Shown here piece by piece: positions 1-11,904 of a stretch of DNA of 64,000 nt. The notes beneath the pieces are model-generated. The model saw only the letters and a list, made by a program, of their open reading frames with translations, did not search any database and was not told where the DNA came from. Origin of the DNA: Tricholoma matsutake (lineage: Eukaryota > Basidiomycota > Agaricomycetes > Agaricales > Tricholomataceae); assembly GCA_026075535.2 (NCBI GenBank), contig AP026546.1, positions 2,356,001-2,420,000 of the forward strand, given 5' to 3'. Made by a program: the position numbers and the translations under genes. The stretch's first letter is position 1. Each line of letters begins with the position of its first letter.

Positions 1-665
1 TTTCCCCTTTCCAGATATTTATGACATGTAGTACACATACCAGTACAATCATAATCAATTATAGGGTTCTCAATCTCTTGTTGCTCTTGTGACTCACATG
101 TTTGCTCGATTGAAGTTACTCCACTTCATTTGAGAGGATCAAGACTGCAGTTGACATCTTTTAATGGTATGCTTTCTTTTTTCAAGGTCAATCGACCACA
201 GACTGCACATCCCATCTCTTCAAACCGAGAAGGATGTGTATCACTACAAAACCCACTTATGATCTTGTGAAGAAGCTTGTCTTTTGGTGGAGATGGCAGA
301 AAACTACATGCATTCTGGTTTTTGTAATTATTCTTATTCTGCACCATTTTTGCTTGTTTAAAGGTTGTTGTAGACTTTTTATGCTGATAAAGGTTTGTTT
401 GATATTTTCTAAGTTTCACCCTGGTAAGGCCTTCCTTCCAAGATTTATACAGTTTGTTAACCGGTTTAAAGACAAAGACATTGTCATAACAATATTTCAA
501 ACATAAATGTCCAGTGAGACTATGCAGTATAGCTCCTAATGGTGCTTTGTTTGCCACAAATATACCGTGGATCTTTGCTACAGACTTTGCTTGGCCAAGT
601 GTAAGGTGATTTATAATTGCACCAAGTGGCATACAGCATACCACCATATTTCTGATCAGCCGCAT
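1..665 (-). pseudogene. Helitron-associated protein, N-terminal region (partial, runs off left edge)
   Basis: The minus-strand frame contains CAVCGRL followed about 55 codons later by a CTTCHKYL-type Cys pair. Known family: this pairing of a CxVCGRL motif with a second Cys pair is typical of the region upstream of the Helitron replicase/helicase in agaric genomes. Preceding residues resemble the family's extension, with a Cys-rich stretch (HLCLKYC) and a basic linker. The frame is interrupted by one TGA at 126-128, where relatives usually carry Arg; after it the same frame continues to the window edge, so this is a decayed copy or needs the upstream context. The Rep and helicase domains would lie left of the window and cannot be checked. 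The initiator is unclear because upstream sequence is poorly coding. Confidence 0.6.
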
Positions 666-2263
666 CTATCGTGTTCAAGTAGAGCATGTGAGAAACAAAT
701 TGATACTGGGTACTGTCAGCAATATTTGAAATATGACTGTTTGGTAGAAGATATGATGCCTGCATTCCATATGTAATATGCAATTTTTGGTCACCTATCA
801 GCATTGCATTTGTGGTGGCTGGTGTATCATTTGAAAATATGACTTCATTTTCTATGTTGTATGCTTTGTTATATTGGATGGTGAGAAGTGCATATATAAG
901 ATGATTTTGTAGATGCCAGATAAAAGCCCATGCAACACAATATAATGTACTGGATACATTTGTATCAAGAATGTCCATGGATGCCCGATGTGAAGGTTTG
1001 CATGTTGAATTGCAAACAATATTAATGTAATCATGCTTAAGCATATAGTTTCACATTGTGTGCATAGCAACTATCTGGCAAATATGTGTTGGATTCATAT
1101 GCATTGAGACTAAATGAAGCATTGACATCCAACCAGGCAATATAAACTGAGTTGAATAAAAATATTCCCAAAAAATCAGTCGCCATACAAGCAACTTCAG
1201 ACTCAAGACTCGCAAACGTATGTTCCTTAATGATTTGTTTTCTCTCGAACTATTGTTTGATAAAGCCTCAGACATGTCTGAACAAGTCTGGTAGATTGAC
1301 AAGTGATCATCGATGTTATAATTCCCATTGTTCAAGATCTTCCACAATTCAGAGAGTAGCTCAGTGCTTTTGCCAAGCACAAGAAAAGTGTCATATGTTG
1401 GCAAACTTTCTTTAGAGACATAGTTTCCCATAGTCCAGCTATTCAAAGATTGCATAACAAGCTTTGACTGGCTTGGACTATCAGTAGGAACACCAAAAGA
1501 CCAAGATGAACTAAGTCCATCAAAAGATCCATTACTAATAGCATATGAGAAGACATCTTTCTTTGAGCATGTGCAGACTTACTTGAATGTTAAAGGTATA
1601 GCAGAAGTTAAATGAGCAATACAAAGCCAACAGAAAGTTATGAGTATCTGTAATGACATGTTGACTAGAAGCAAAGTGCAAAGTAATGTGAGTATGCTGA
1701 AACATCAACAAAAAATCATGTGGTTTCAAGATCAAATGTGGACATCTTGCAATGTTTTATCAAAGTCTTATCTCTGTAACTAATGATGAGCACAAAGATG
1801 GCTGAATCTACTGTTGCTAGTACCAGAGTCAGTTCTGAGTGAGCCATTAGCTTTGCTTTGGAATATTTAACAAACTGGTCGCAGGCATGCCATGGATATG
1901 GATGCTTCTCACAAACTACCTCAGATCCCAATCAATGTAGCTTCAACACCACAAGATATAATTCAGGTGAGAATAGTGTCTATGTTAACAATGGCTCATG
2001 TGTGTTAACTTGTATACAAATTCATCGGCGCAATACAAGCCATGGTCATAGTGATTCCAGAGATCAGCCTGGTGGTAATTATCCTGATCATCACAGGGAG
2101 AAGATAAATGGGGTGCAGCTGATATGAAATAATCTGTAACAACAAAGTTACATTGCACAATATTGAATATTACAGTATGTACAACAATTCTCAAGATATT
2201 AACAAAGAATTGTTACAAGACACATTTACAAATGATAACTATGCTGTGCTATTTCTTTACAAG
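666..2263. other. Region without a recognisable gene
   Basis: Only short ORFs are present on both strands (longest minus ones at 520-1044 and 1051-1455). None shows a motif I recognise. Base composition resembles the flanking minus-strand coding regions, so this may be eroded sequence upstream of the Helitron ORF or intron-rich decayed coding sequence. Confidence 0.4.
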
Positions 2264-5234
2264 TCATGTATATTTACAAAGGCCATGCTCTAACATATCA
2301 ATATCATAGCCAATCAACTCCTTCTCCTCTGCAGTGAGATTGGTCTCAAGATAGTTGTGCAAGAATGAAAGTCTGATCTCAACCTCTTGAACAGAAGGAT
2401 TCAGTGATTTGACAATACCAAGGCATTGCAAGCTGAGTATAGCACCTTTATCTACATCAAACATCAGCCTTGCCATCTGTTGGACTGTAGGTTATTCCAC
2501 CACTCCCGCATTCGCTAAATCACCACATATAAGCAGCGCTGTCAGCTCACCAATATTTGGGAAGTTTAGAGGAGGGTTCTTTCCATCATTCTGTTGCTTC
2601 AACTTCTTTTTTCTCCTCCTTTGGATTGTAATCGGCAAAGTTGTCAATGACTTTGGGTTTGATGGGTTGTGAATACAAGAAGCAAAACAAGGACATGATG
2701 CCATTGAACTTATTCGCTGAGAAGTTGGTCCATTTGTGTCGCAAAGACCAGTATTTCTCAATCAACTCCAGCATTCAGTGATAGTTGGCAGGACCATAGG
2801 CATTTGAAATAACAAAATATTTGTCTTCTTTGGTCAAGCCTTCTCCATCCTTGTAAGAAATCCAATCCTCCAAGGTTGCAAACCGACCCCCATGAGTACG
2901 AGCAAATTCAGAACCATAAAAAGCTCCACGATGCAGAGAATATTCCAGAAATCTTCTGGTGTCAAACCATCTTCCAAACCATCATAGACCATATCGATTG
3001 CATGTTTTCAAGTGGGTGCACATTCCCTAAATGGAAGAAAATGGTCGGGTCTATTTGCAACTTTGGACAGCATCTGATCCTTGCTTTTTAGATATGGCTT
3101 TGTTCCATTCTTGACTATAGGCATCAGCATCCGAAGATACTGGAGAAAGACATTGCATTGAGATGAAAGATCATCTGTTGTTGATGATATAGGCAATGAA
3201 GGGGGGGAAGGTGTGACAACAGCTGGAATGCATAATTGTGTAGGCTTTCTTGTAGGCTGTAACATCCACAGGCCATGAAGATCTGTTAAGACATCTAAAG
3301 CCAAGTGCAGTGGAGATGATGAATCCAAGAAACCTGCTGTCTGCAGGCTGATGTGGAGAGTGCTGATGACTTTATCGAAATCTTTAATTGTAAGGTCTCT
3401 TTTACACCACACACCCAAGAGTTTTCCAATAGGATCATTATACAAATGCCACATTGGATCAAGGAGAAGCACAGAGGCTGGAGCTACAGAAAGAATCATA
3501 TCCATAGCCTTGTATTGCAGAATCTGTTTAGGTTCAGAAGGGAAATAGAGCCACAGTTTGAGACAATCGTTAACCACATCAATAGTAAGCACCAACAATG
3601 AAGTGAGGGACCTTGTATTTGAAAATACATGGGGTATCAAGGGAAAGGAGGTAGTTTTCTGAACAAAAGTTGATTGTCTGGCCTGCTCCAATACTGGATG
3701 TGTGATAGTGTTCAATGTCATTTATTAAACGTTGAAGCCAGTTGGACGAGGATGATCATGATGTTGATGAATATGCTGAACTAATCTCCATTTGAAGCCA
3801 GTTTATAATCTTTCATTCTGACGTCATGATAACACTTTGCATATAGCAAAGCTCCACAGCAGTGATGGATCTATAGCATTCCAACCCTCTGAGCTGATCC
3901 CATAGAGCCAGCACTAACTTGGCAGTTTCAGGTTCAGAAGGCCTGTCATTTAATAGCCCCATCATAACAGTGATATTCTGTGTGATCGACCAGGTGTCTT
4001 CAGAAGGCTTTTTATCTGAACGAGCATGTAGGCCCTGGATAAAATCCTTGATGGCATGGAATACAGATATCAAACTAAACATATTGACAAAATATTCTGC
4101 TGGATGTCATTCTTTAATAATGTCAGCTTACTACCAAAGAATGAATGTTTTGTAATACATATGAAGATTAACTTCAATGGCTTCTGATGCATCAACACGA
4201 GTTATTCTTGAATTTGATTCAACAGTATCCTTTCTTGGATCGTAAGGAGAATCATCCATGGACATGTCATCTTCCAAGAGGGAAGATAGCAATGATAATT
4301 CTTCATCACTTCCAAGACCAAAGGAATATGGTACTATTCTAAGCAGGCCCAGAGTAGCATTCTTGACCAACTCGACAACATCAGGTTCCACAGGTGAAAC
4401 CACCAAGTGAGAGCTATCAACCTGCATGCAATCATCATCTTGGGAAGTAACATTTTGAGGAGGTTGGCATGTGTTTTCTTCTTTGAAGTCACTGTCGTTC
4501 AAATTGTCAGTTGGTTGGTAATCATCATCTTTAAATTATAAGGTAAATAATTGTACAAAAACATTTGATTGATATTATATTACACACCCATGTTTGTATC
4601 ACCATCATATCCTTTGTCAATTGGCACATGCAATGAAAGAGGAGGAACAAGTATACCATCAAACACAAGTTTACCCTTTCCTTTTCGCTTCTTTTTGGCC
4701 TTTGAAGATGAGATGGAGAAATTTGGTAGTGGTCTGGGTGGTCTGGGTAGTGGAGGAGCTCCTTTATTTAATAAGGAATGAGTTTCTGGTCAGGAAGAAA
4801 TCATGTTTTTAGCAGAATGTATTATAACCAGAACTGATGAGCACTTACGTCTTCAAGCGACTGGATTATTAAATTCATCGTCTGGAATAAGTCATCAGTG
4901 TTTTGACAGGCAACTTTTCCGAGCATGTCCGAGCTTTTATCTCCTTATATGGTGCGAATTTAATGCAATTTGATGAGATTTTGCAATCTTGCAAGCCACA
5001 TCTAAAAAGCCACAAGTTGGTGAATTTTGCATCACTACAGCAACTCAAATTCAAATCCCAGAGCTCCAAGATTTTTTGTATGGGAAGTGGGCCTGAAACA
5101 GTACATTTCCTACCTTGCAACCTTGCCAGTTTATGGCTTGCTTCAGGCACAGTGAATCCTCTGCAAGCTCGAAAAGTTGGGAAGTTGGCAATCAAAATGT
5201 GCTCTTGCTGATGAATTGTAGATGTCATTGCCAC
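2264..5234 (-). CDS. Unrecognised multi-exon gene, probably decayed
   Basis: Several minus-strand open stretches follow each other in the same direction: 5234-4875, about 4760-4572, 4540-4131, 4082-3813, 3721-3008, about 2774-2590 and 2476-2264. A plausible intron joins the 4.7 kb and 4.5 kb segments: a GTGTGT donor near 4570 and a TTTAAAG acceptor near 4543. The segment at 4.7 kb encodes a Pro-rich stretch and a basic run (KAKKKRKGKGK) that could be a nuclear localisation signal. The 4.5-4.1 kb segment is acidic. The 3.7-3.0 kb segment is hydrophobic and helical in appearance, with no domain I recognise. Other junctions cannot be assigned without transcripts. The 5' end at 5234 is only the first ATG of the open segment. 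I see no transposase triad and do not infer a function. Confidence 0.35.
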
Positions 5235-5565
5235 AGGGCCATCTGTGTTTCAGTTGTCAGTAACCAAAGTTGATATTAAAGTACAACCACTTAACCTATA
5301 TCCATGTCTGGCAGTCTTCTCTCATTCATATCAGGCAGTCATTTGTCAAAGGCATTCATGATTAAATTTAATGCAACTTGGCCAGCTACAGGATAATCAT
5401 TAGATGGCATTGAACTTTTATCTTGCTTAGTGTGTTGTCCTAAGATATAACACATTACCCAATAAAATCAAATTTATAAGTCGTGAATACATACACTTTG
5501 AAGCAATGGTAGACATATTGGTTTTATTCTGACTTGTATGCGCTAGACATTGCTCAACGTATTCC
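5235..5565. other. Intergenic or intronic gap
   Basis: About 330 bases between two minus-strand gene regions. No ORF, repeat or RNA gene was recognised. It is AT-rich and could contain the 3' end of the upstream gene and the promoter of the downstream one. Confidence 0.3.
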
Positions 5566-7584
5566 TTATGTTAAAGGGGATAAATTCATACCCTTTCTCT
5601 TTCTTGAGGGGCCATCCCTCTTAGTGGCTCTTTGAAAAGGCCTGACATCTCTTCCAACCAAATGTGGAATGAACTTTGCACCATCCACTTCCTGTTCCAA
5701 GAACTCCGACACTGCAAATTTTATGGCATCGATTGATCGACGGTCAGCATCCATTATGCTTGGATCCTCTTGTTCTTCTGGTACAGAATGTGTATATCCT
5801 GTGGGGGTGTGCGGCCAATCCTTGGCATGGACACAATTTCCATTCACCTCAGCAGAAAAAGCACTCAGGCAAATCTTTGGATCAATGCGTGCACAGCATT
5901 TGATGGGAAGTTGTCATAGGAAATAATTGTTTATGAGAAGATTTCGACATGAATATTCAAAGAGGTCATGTGTTTCCATCATTACAGGACCATCAGTCAA
6001 CCATGTTGCTTCGTTTGGAGGTTTGATGGGATTGTAAGCATCCTCTCTAAGCAAAAAGCAAAAAGAAATATCAGCATATCAGCAAAAGCATACATGGATT
6101 GTGACTCACAGCACACTCGTCATCTCAGGAGCCAAGGTGAAGATCTTGCCATTTTGGAGCGACCTAGAGCCTGCACGATGATTGGCTGATTGAGAAAGCA
6201 TAGATGCTGGGGGATACATAACAACCATTATTCTGCATGCCGAATCTGCAAGAGGTTTTCCTGGTGGGGATAAAGGTGGAGTGCCTTCATGCTTGCAAAG
6301 GCCACTAAATCCTGTCAGCTTGAACAGATCTAGCTTGATGTAGAGTCCCATGCTCAATAAGTTAAAGCGACCAGATTCATATCCCTTGTCAGCTGGCACA
6401 GCGACGAGTGAAAGCATTGCAGTCTCTGCACCCGGGTCATCCTTCTGGTCAATATGGCCATTTTTCTGACCAAAGTGACCCATGTCTGGGCTCATGTCAG
6501 TCACTATGATAAAAAACCTGCATAAATTTACAATACTAAAAGTATGTAGACAAAGACATACTTTCACATCCATCCCCTTTGGATAGCAGATGCAAGGTTC
6601 AACTGTATGGTGGGGTAAGCACAGTTATCCAAGACACCAATTCGTGGCATGTTGGTGGCCTCTGCAAGCAGTTCAAGATGTTGGACAAATTTGACTGGTG
6701 CATGTTTTTGAATTCCCACCATGCCAACTTTCCCAGTGATCTGAGTTCCATCAGAATCAATTGTAATGTAGTAAATAATTGGGCATACCTTCACAATGTC
6801 ATGGTGGAGCTCTTGATGCTCATCAAGAGTATGATCAGCAACCTTGGCCGAGGCTGTAGGCAATACCAATTGGCGAGAACATTGATGGGAAGGTCCCAGA
6901 GTGTAGCATTGGCTCCCCTTGACACCACTCAGACCATTGCAGTGCTCCCATGTGGTGCCTCCAATCCAAACACCATTTGCCTTAACAGGGCGCCCCAGCT
7001 TTGTGAACGCCTCATTGCCTACTATCAAACATTGGACATGGATCATTTCTTTGAGGACACTAGGATCGTCCGCATGTAACCGGGTACTGAAATAAAGGTT
7101 CACAAGATTGCCAGTGTCTGAACTGATGAAACTTACTAATCACTAACCCACCCACCCAGAACATCCTTTTCAGGATTCGGATCCTGCATGTCCCTTATGA
7201 AGACGAGGTCATCATGATCGATTTCAAATATACCTTGAAATCACTGTAAACGATTACAAGAAAGTTAAAATGCATACACGCACCAAGGTTTGAAACACTG
7301 TCATTTGGGCCCAATGGAACCTCCAAACTGGCCTCGAAAGCTTCAAGAGCTTCTAAACCTTTGACTGATGTATCCTGAATGTACATGAGGATGCGCCCAG
7401 GAGATAACAGGTTGTGATCGTGAACTAACGGATGAGAATCGACCTGGAAGATGTAAGGGAATTGGCCATCCCGATTCACATTGTAAAGAAGAACGCTGTC
7501 TGGCACCACCAGCTCCAGAGGCGCTATTTGCAACATCCTAGGATGGATTGACATGTTGGAAATCACCAATGAACAGAAACACAA
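5566..7584 (-). pseudogene. TET/JBP-like 2-oxoglutarate/Fe(II) dioxygenase, decayed copy
   Basis: The gene reads through exon segments 7584-7255, about 7235-7160, about 7130-6580, about 6530-6106 and about 6045-5566, separated by short GT-AG introns. The N-terminal part has EMIHVQCLIVGNEAF. The central part has a Gly-rich GVWIGGTTWEHCNG and a conserved MPRIGVLDN segment. The third segment holds GHIDQ, matching an HxD iron-binding motif. About 55 residues later comes FSGLCKHEGTPP, and 19 residues after that His an Arg in CRIMVVMYPP. HxD...H...R is the metal- and 2-oxoglutarate-binding layout of this superfamily, and TET/JBP members are expanded in agarics, where tested ones oxidise 5-methylcytosine. 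A TGA near 5921 precedes the basic C-terminal tail (RKRKG), and the splice near 6560 is not clean. Superfamily placement is inference from motifs. Confidence 0.45.
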
Positions 7585-8214
7585 TTGGTCTGCAGTTAAA
7601 CTGCTGATGGACAGTTGCTAGGAAAATGAAAAAAAAAGAATGTAACAATGAGGGGTGATGCCAAACGACCACTGAAAACAACTGGTTTGGAAAGAGCTGT
7701 CTGTAGTTGAACTACTGACAGAGTGTATCCAGAAAACTGAGGTGCAAGTGCAGATGGCGAGGAGTAGATTATGATGGCAAGAAGAAAGGGCATGGATAAA
7801 AGCATGTGACAACATCATAAAAGTCTATTTTTAAACACATGTAACTACATCAAGTAAGTACCAATAACAAGGCTGTTAATAAAGGTTCAAGTGCATAAGT
7901 TAACAATGTTCCTTGCAGTTGAACTGCAAGGAATAGTTTGAAGCCAATGCAGATGATCCAACACAGGAAGGCCGCCAACCAGGAGTTGAACCTTTCAGAA
8001 TGTCAACAGCAAGAGGAGGCAGCAACCGTCTGCATGAACGGTTGGTCTTCCTGAACAGACTTTTCTTGCCATTCAATGGCGAGGAATATTAAAGGCAAAA
8101 AGAAAACAAGAAGAAGTCGAAAGTGAACAGGGTAAAACATGGTTCACTGAACACCCAGATTAGAATAGGGACACTGGTGATGAACAAATGTTACCAACCG
8201 TTCAACAGCAAGCA

Positions 8215-8693
8215 TCAATGACAAGCAAGTTTGTTGGAGCAGGACAAGAGCACCTTGAAATTGATGCCAAGTGAAGCCAACAAGAAAACAAATAAATGTT
8301 CCTTGGGGTTCAACCGCAAGGAACAAGAGATCGAGAAATATTTGAAGATATGGGTACATCAGGATGGAAGGAAAGTTACCTGCTGTTCAACAGCAGATAA
8401 CAACAAAAAGATTCAATATTCTGGTAATACTCATATGAAATAAACACTAACCTCAATGGCAACGATGACAGGTGTGAAGGTTACCAACTGTTAAATGGCA
8501 GGCAACAATGACAAGCAGGATTGTTGGAGCAGGCAAAAGTGCCTTGAAATCAATGCCAAGTGAAACCAACAAGAAAACAAATAAACATTCCTTGTGGTTC
8601 AACTGCAAGGAACAAGAGACTGAGAAAGATTTGAAGATATGGGTACATCAGGATGGAAGGAATGTTACCCATTGTTCAACAGCAGATATAATA
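8215..8693 (+). repeat. Direct duplication inside the palindrome array
   Basis: The segment from TGACAAGCA at about 8219 to the CAGATA at about 8400 recurs at about 8511-8692, offset by about 291 bases. Shared stretches include ACCAACAAGAAAACAAATAA-like and AAGATATGGGTACATCAGGA. It shows that the array grew partly by local duplication. Confidence 0.7.
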
Positions 8694-8878
8694 ATAAAAC
8701 CAGTATTTTCTAGCTGTTAACTTGCCAAAAAATTGAAAATGACAAGATTCAGGCACCAACAAAAAAAAAATAGGAAGGCCGGTTCACAAAGCTTATTCTC
8801 CTGAAGCATGAAAGGATTGATTCTGGTAAGTTCGACCTAGCAGAACAAGTATAAATGAAAAAATGGATGGAGATTGAG

Positions 8879-8945
8879 GTCACATGCACCAAATATTGAC
8901 ATCTCTCCCCCCCCCCGAGAGATGTTGATATTTGGTGCATGTGAC
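8879..8945. repeat. 29-bp-arm hairpin with poly-C loop
   Basis: Left arm GTCACATGCACCAAATATTG... and right arm ...TATTTGGTGCATGTGAC pair over 29 bp with two mismatches. The loop is a run of about 9 C. Flanks match those of the hairpin at 9966-10032. Confidence 0.9.
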
Positions 8946-9965
8946 TTTTTTAGAAATGCAAAAAGTAAAATGCAAAGGAAACATGAATATTCCATGCAAT
9001 TGAACTGCAGGAACATAACATGGCTTGAACATTCTCCACCACACTGCACCTATAGTAAGTAAAATATGGCAACTACAAAACATTCTCAACAGGGAACAAC
9101 AGAATGAAACTGGTTCAAAGACACTGGAACGCTGATACTGAATCATCCATCATTCTCCCTTGAGCATGAACGCTCTCCGCAGTTCAACTGCAGGGAACAA
9201 TGTACTGAGAAAGATCTGGAATGCGGGTAAGGGTCAAACATTATCCACCATTCAATGGTAGGTAACTATGAACTTCCATACGACTGATGGTGTGATTGCT
9301 AGAGCAGGACGACGTTCTTTGAACTTGAAAGCCTGGAAAGTATAACTTGGCAACAACAAAACATCCTCAACAAGCGAATGTTCCCTGCAGTTGAACTGCA
9401 GGGAACAACATGACAAAAACATTTCGAAGATATGGGGAAGCTGGCACTGACATCCGTTGTTCAACAGAAAGAAACTATGATGAAGCAAGCAAAAAAACTA
9501 AGCTAAAACCAGGTGGTTGAACTACACCCAACTAACTCGCAATGCCGATGGAAAGACAAATTCAAAAAGAAAATAGCGTACACATTGCTCAACATCACCC
9601 AACATGCACGCATCATGGTCTACTGTGGGCACAAAGGTAGGTAAATTCTGCTAAGCTCATGTTGAATGATTCCAATGACTTCAACAACATTCTCTGCACT
9701 TCAACTGCAGGGAACAACCAAAAGGTAGAAAGACAGCCATCATTTCCTAGCTGTTGAACAGTGCGGAAGAGGTTATAGTCAAAGAAACCAGGTATTTCTA
9801 GCAGTAGAATTGGCAAAAAATTGAAATTGTCCAGATGCTAGTGCCAAAGAATAGAAATAGCATGGTTTCTCTGTAAAGAGTAAACTCCTGAAGCAGGAGA
9901 AAATTGTTTATGTTAAGTTCAATATAGCAGAAGACATACAAAAGACAAAATGCCTGGAGATAGAA

Positions 9966-10032
9966 GTCACGTGCACCAAATATTGACATCTCTCGGGGGG
10001 GGGGAGAGATGTCAATATTTGGCACATGTGAC
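9966..10032. repeat. 29-bp-arm hairpin with poly-G loop
   Basis: Same hairpin arms as 8879-8945, and homologous flanks on both sides (upstream CTGAAGCA..., downstream TTTAGAAATGCAAAA), but the loop is a run of about 9 G instead of C. Confidence 0.9.
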
Positions 10033-10119
10033 CTATTTAGAAATGCAAAAGCAGAAAACACAATGGGAAAACAATCATTCCATGCAATTGAACTGCTGGG
10101 AATAAGGCAACACAGCATG

Positions 10120-10859
10120 TGTTAAGAGTGAAGCCCTAACCACTTGATCTAGTCGATGTCATTTGACGAGGTGCTTCCTTGACAAGTCGTTCGGCACTAG
10201 TCTTACTCAGAGCATCTGATGTAAGATGGATAGCGCACTCTAGCAGGCCTTCTGCATAGAGTTGTTCAGGTTCATGCACTAAGGGGCTTCCTTAGTGGTT
10301 TCAAGTAAGCTCGCAAGTTCACAAGTTAAAGCTGTAGGTTGCCTAGATCTAAACTAAGGACATCCCTACTACAAGTTGCAGTACTTATACTAGAAGGGAG
10401 GTCCCTATCGTCCAATCGGAATGGTAGATGCATATCAAGTAACAATAGAAACAATCAGCCTCATGCCTTGCATGAGGCATCCGATGTCACAGAGTGCTGT
10501 GGTGCAGCATGTCAGGGAACAATAAGAGATAAGCCTCATGCCTAGCATGAGGCGTCCGATGTCACGGATCCAATGTCAAGGATCCAATGTCAATCATGAG
10601 AGTCCGACGTCATGGACCTCATGTCAAGGGGCTGTTGTATCACAGCATGTGTGGGAATGGTTTCAGGTGCATGGAGTCATCATGCATCAAGGGTGCCTTC
10701 CATGGGAAGGGGATTGAATGTATGTTGTTGGCATGCATTGTGTGTGTGTGTGGTGTCAAGGGCATGCCCTAAGCATGAATCAGGAGTCTCCTGTCTGGAG
10801 GGGATTGTCGGGTATGTCAGGTCAGTCAGGTTCCATGAGTTACAAGGAAAATTGTAACA
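10120..10859 (-). repeat. Gypsy 1 3' LTR
   Basis: Begins TGTTAAGAGTGAAGCC and ends AAAATTGTAACA. It matches 19557-20048 plus 33223-33427 throughout, with differences mostly C/T and G/A at CpG. It contains short palindromes around GCCTCATGCCTAGCATGAGGC-like sequence, present more often here than in the other LTR, which explains the length difference. Confidence 0.9.
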
Positions 10860-11338
10860 TTACCCCCTCGTTATGGTCAAAAGTTCCACACTTTGACATA
10901 AATCTTTGTTCCTCCTCCGGGGTCAATTGGTTGTGGTGTGGATATGTCATGGCATTGGCATCTGGGTGTGGGATGGAGGGACTGTTCATGTCCGAGCCTA
11001 GACCGTGATCAGGTTCTTTTTGTTCTATACTGCCCCTAGCAGTGGTGTCAAGGAGTCAGTGATGTCGTCAAAAGGGGAGGGGTCTGTAGGGTCTGTGCAG
11101 TATCAAGGGTAATCATCATAGTTTTACATCTTTGCGGATGCTTGGTAGTTTAACATCTCTGCAGATGGTCAGTAGTTTAATGTCTTTGCAGACAATCGAT
11201 AGTTTAATGTCTTTGCGGACGATCGGTAGTTTAATGTCTTTGCAGACATTTGGTAGTTTTCTAGTTGTGCCCAGCAGTCTGAGGCATCGCGGTGTGGGGG
11301 TGTCATTCAGAACGCAGCAGCATCCCTAGTTCTCCATG

Positions 11339-11740
11339 TCATCCAAATAAGAGCTGCCTTGCCAGCTCGAATCCACTTTCTTCATTGTAGTGGGTGTTCC
11401 ACTGAAGGTCTTTCCACAGTGATGGGTTAATCCCCACCAGTGGTCTTCTGCCTGGGGTTAGGCCATTGTGGTCAAGGTAGAATTCTTCAGGGAAATAGTT
11501 GTCGTTGTCTAACTCTCCTTTGAAGCACCACTCTTCAAATTGTGCTTTTACCCAGGTCAAATCCATCTTTGTGCTCCTCCGCATATAGAGGCAACATCTC
11601 GGGCAAGTCGAGGATACTCTTTTTATCCAGTTGTCTCTGTTTATCCAGAATGTGATTCTGTGCGGGCATTCCCAAGAGGGTTGCCCCAGCAGTCTGTTCG
11701 TTCTTGGTGACTGGTCAATGACTCGTCGTCCAGTTGCCAT
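11339..11740 (-). pseudogene. Gypsy 1 accessory ORF downstream of pol
   Basis: A 133-codon ORF between the chromodomain and the 3' LTR on the element's coding strand. Visible features are a Cys pair (CPRCCLYMRR), Trp-rich segments (TWVKAQFEEWCF) and LTPGRRPLVGI. I know of similar ORFs after the integrase in agaric gypsy elements but no established function. It lacks envelope-like features (no signal peptide, no membrane segment). It is the longest uninterrupted ORF in the 3' part of the element. The initiator at 11740 may be internal, because upstream sequence is low complexity (poly-A/G around 11768-11790). Confidence 0.5.
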
Positions 11741-11904
11741 GTTCTTCTCATATTCATTCTTTTATTGAAAAAAAAAAAGGGGGGGGGGGCGGGGTTGAAC
11801 ATGAAGGGCATCAACGTTCAGTGGGTCAATCATCGTTTGGGGGGTATCAGGGGTGTCGTTTGGCTGGGGTTTGGTTCAGATAGTGGGGGTTTCTTGGGTT
11901 CTCA

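Larger units (their letters stand above)
7600..10119. repeat. Palindrome array, left part
   Basis: Short imperfect palindromes of about 23-27 bp recur every 60-150 bp, all centred on GTT(G/C)AAC or ATTCAAT. Clear units lie at 7700-7722, 7909-7933 (perfect), 8063-8086, 8300-8326, 8380-8400, 8587-8612, 9176-9198, 9241-9265, 9380-9406 (perfect over 27 bp) and 10078-10104. The arms differ between units but stay complementary to each other. Sequence between units is A-rich and non-coding; the few ORFs are short and share no family. A larger duplication is visible: 8215-8400 closely matches 8507-8693. The array continues at 33428-34850 on the far side of gypsy element 1, so it was one block before that insertion. 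Confidence 0.75.

Noticed and set aside
2264..5234. KDZ transposase associated with the TET/JBP-like gene
   Set aside because: Such pairing is known in agarics, but none of the KDZ motifs I would expect is visible in the translated segments.
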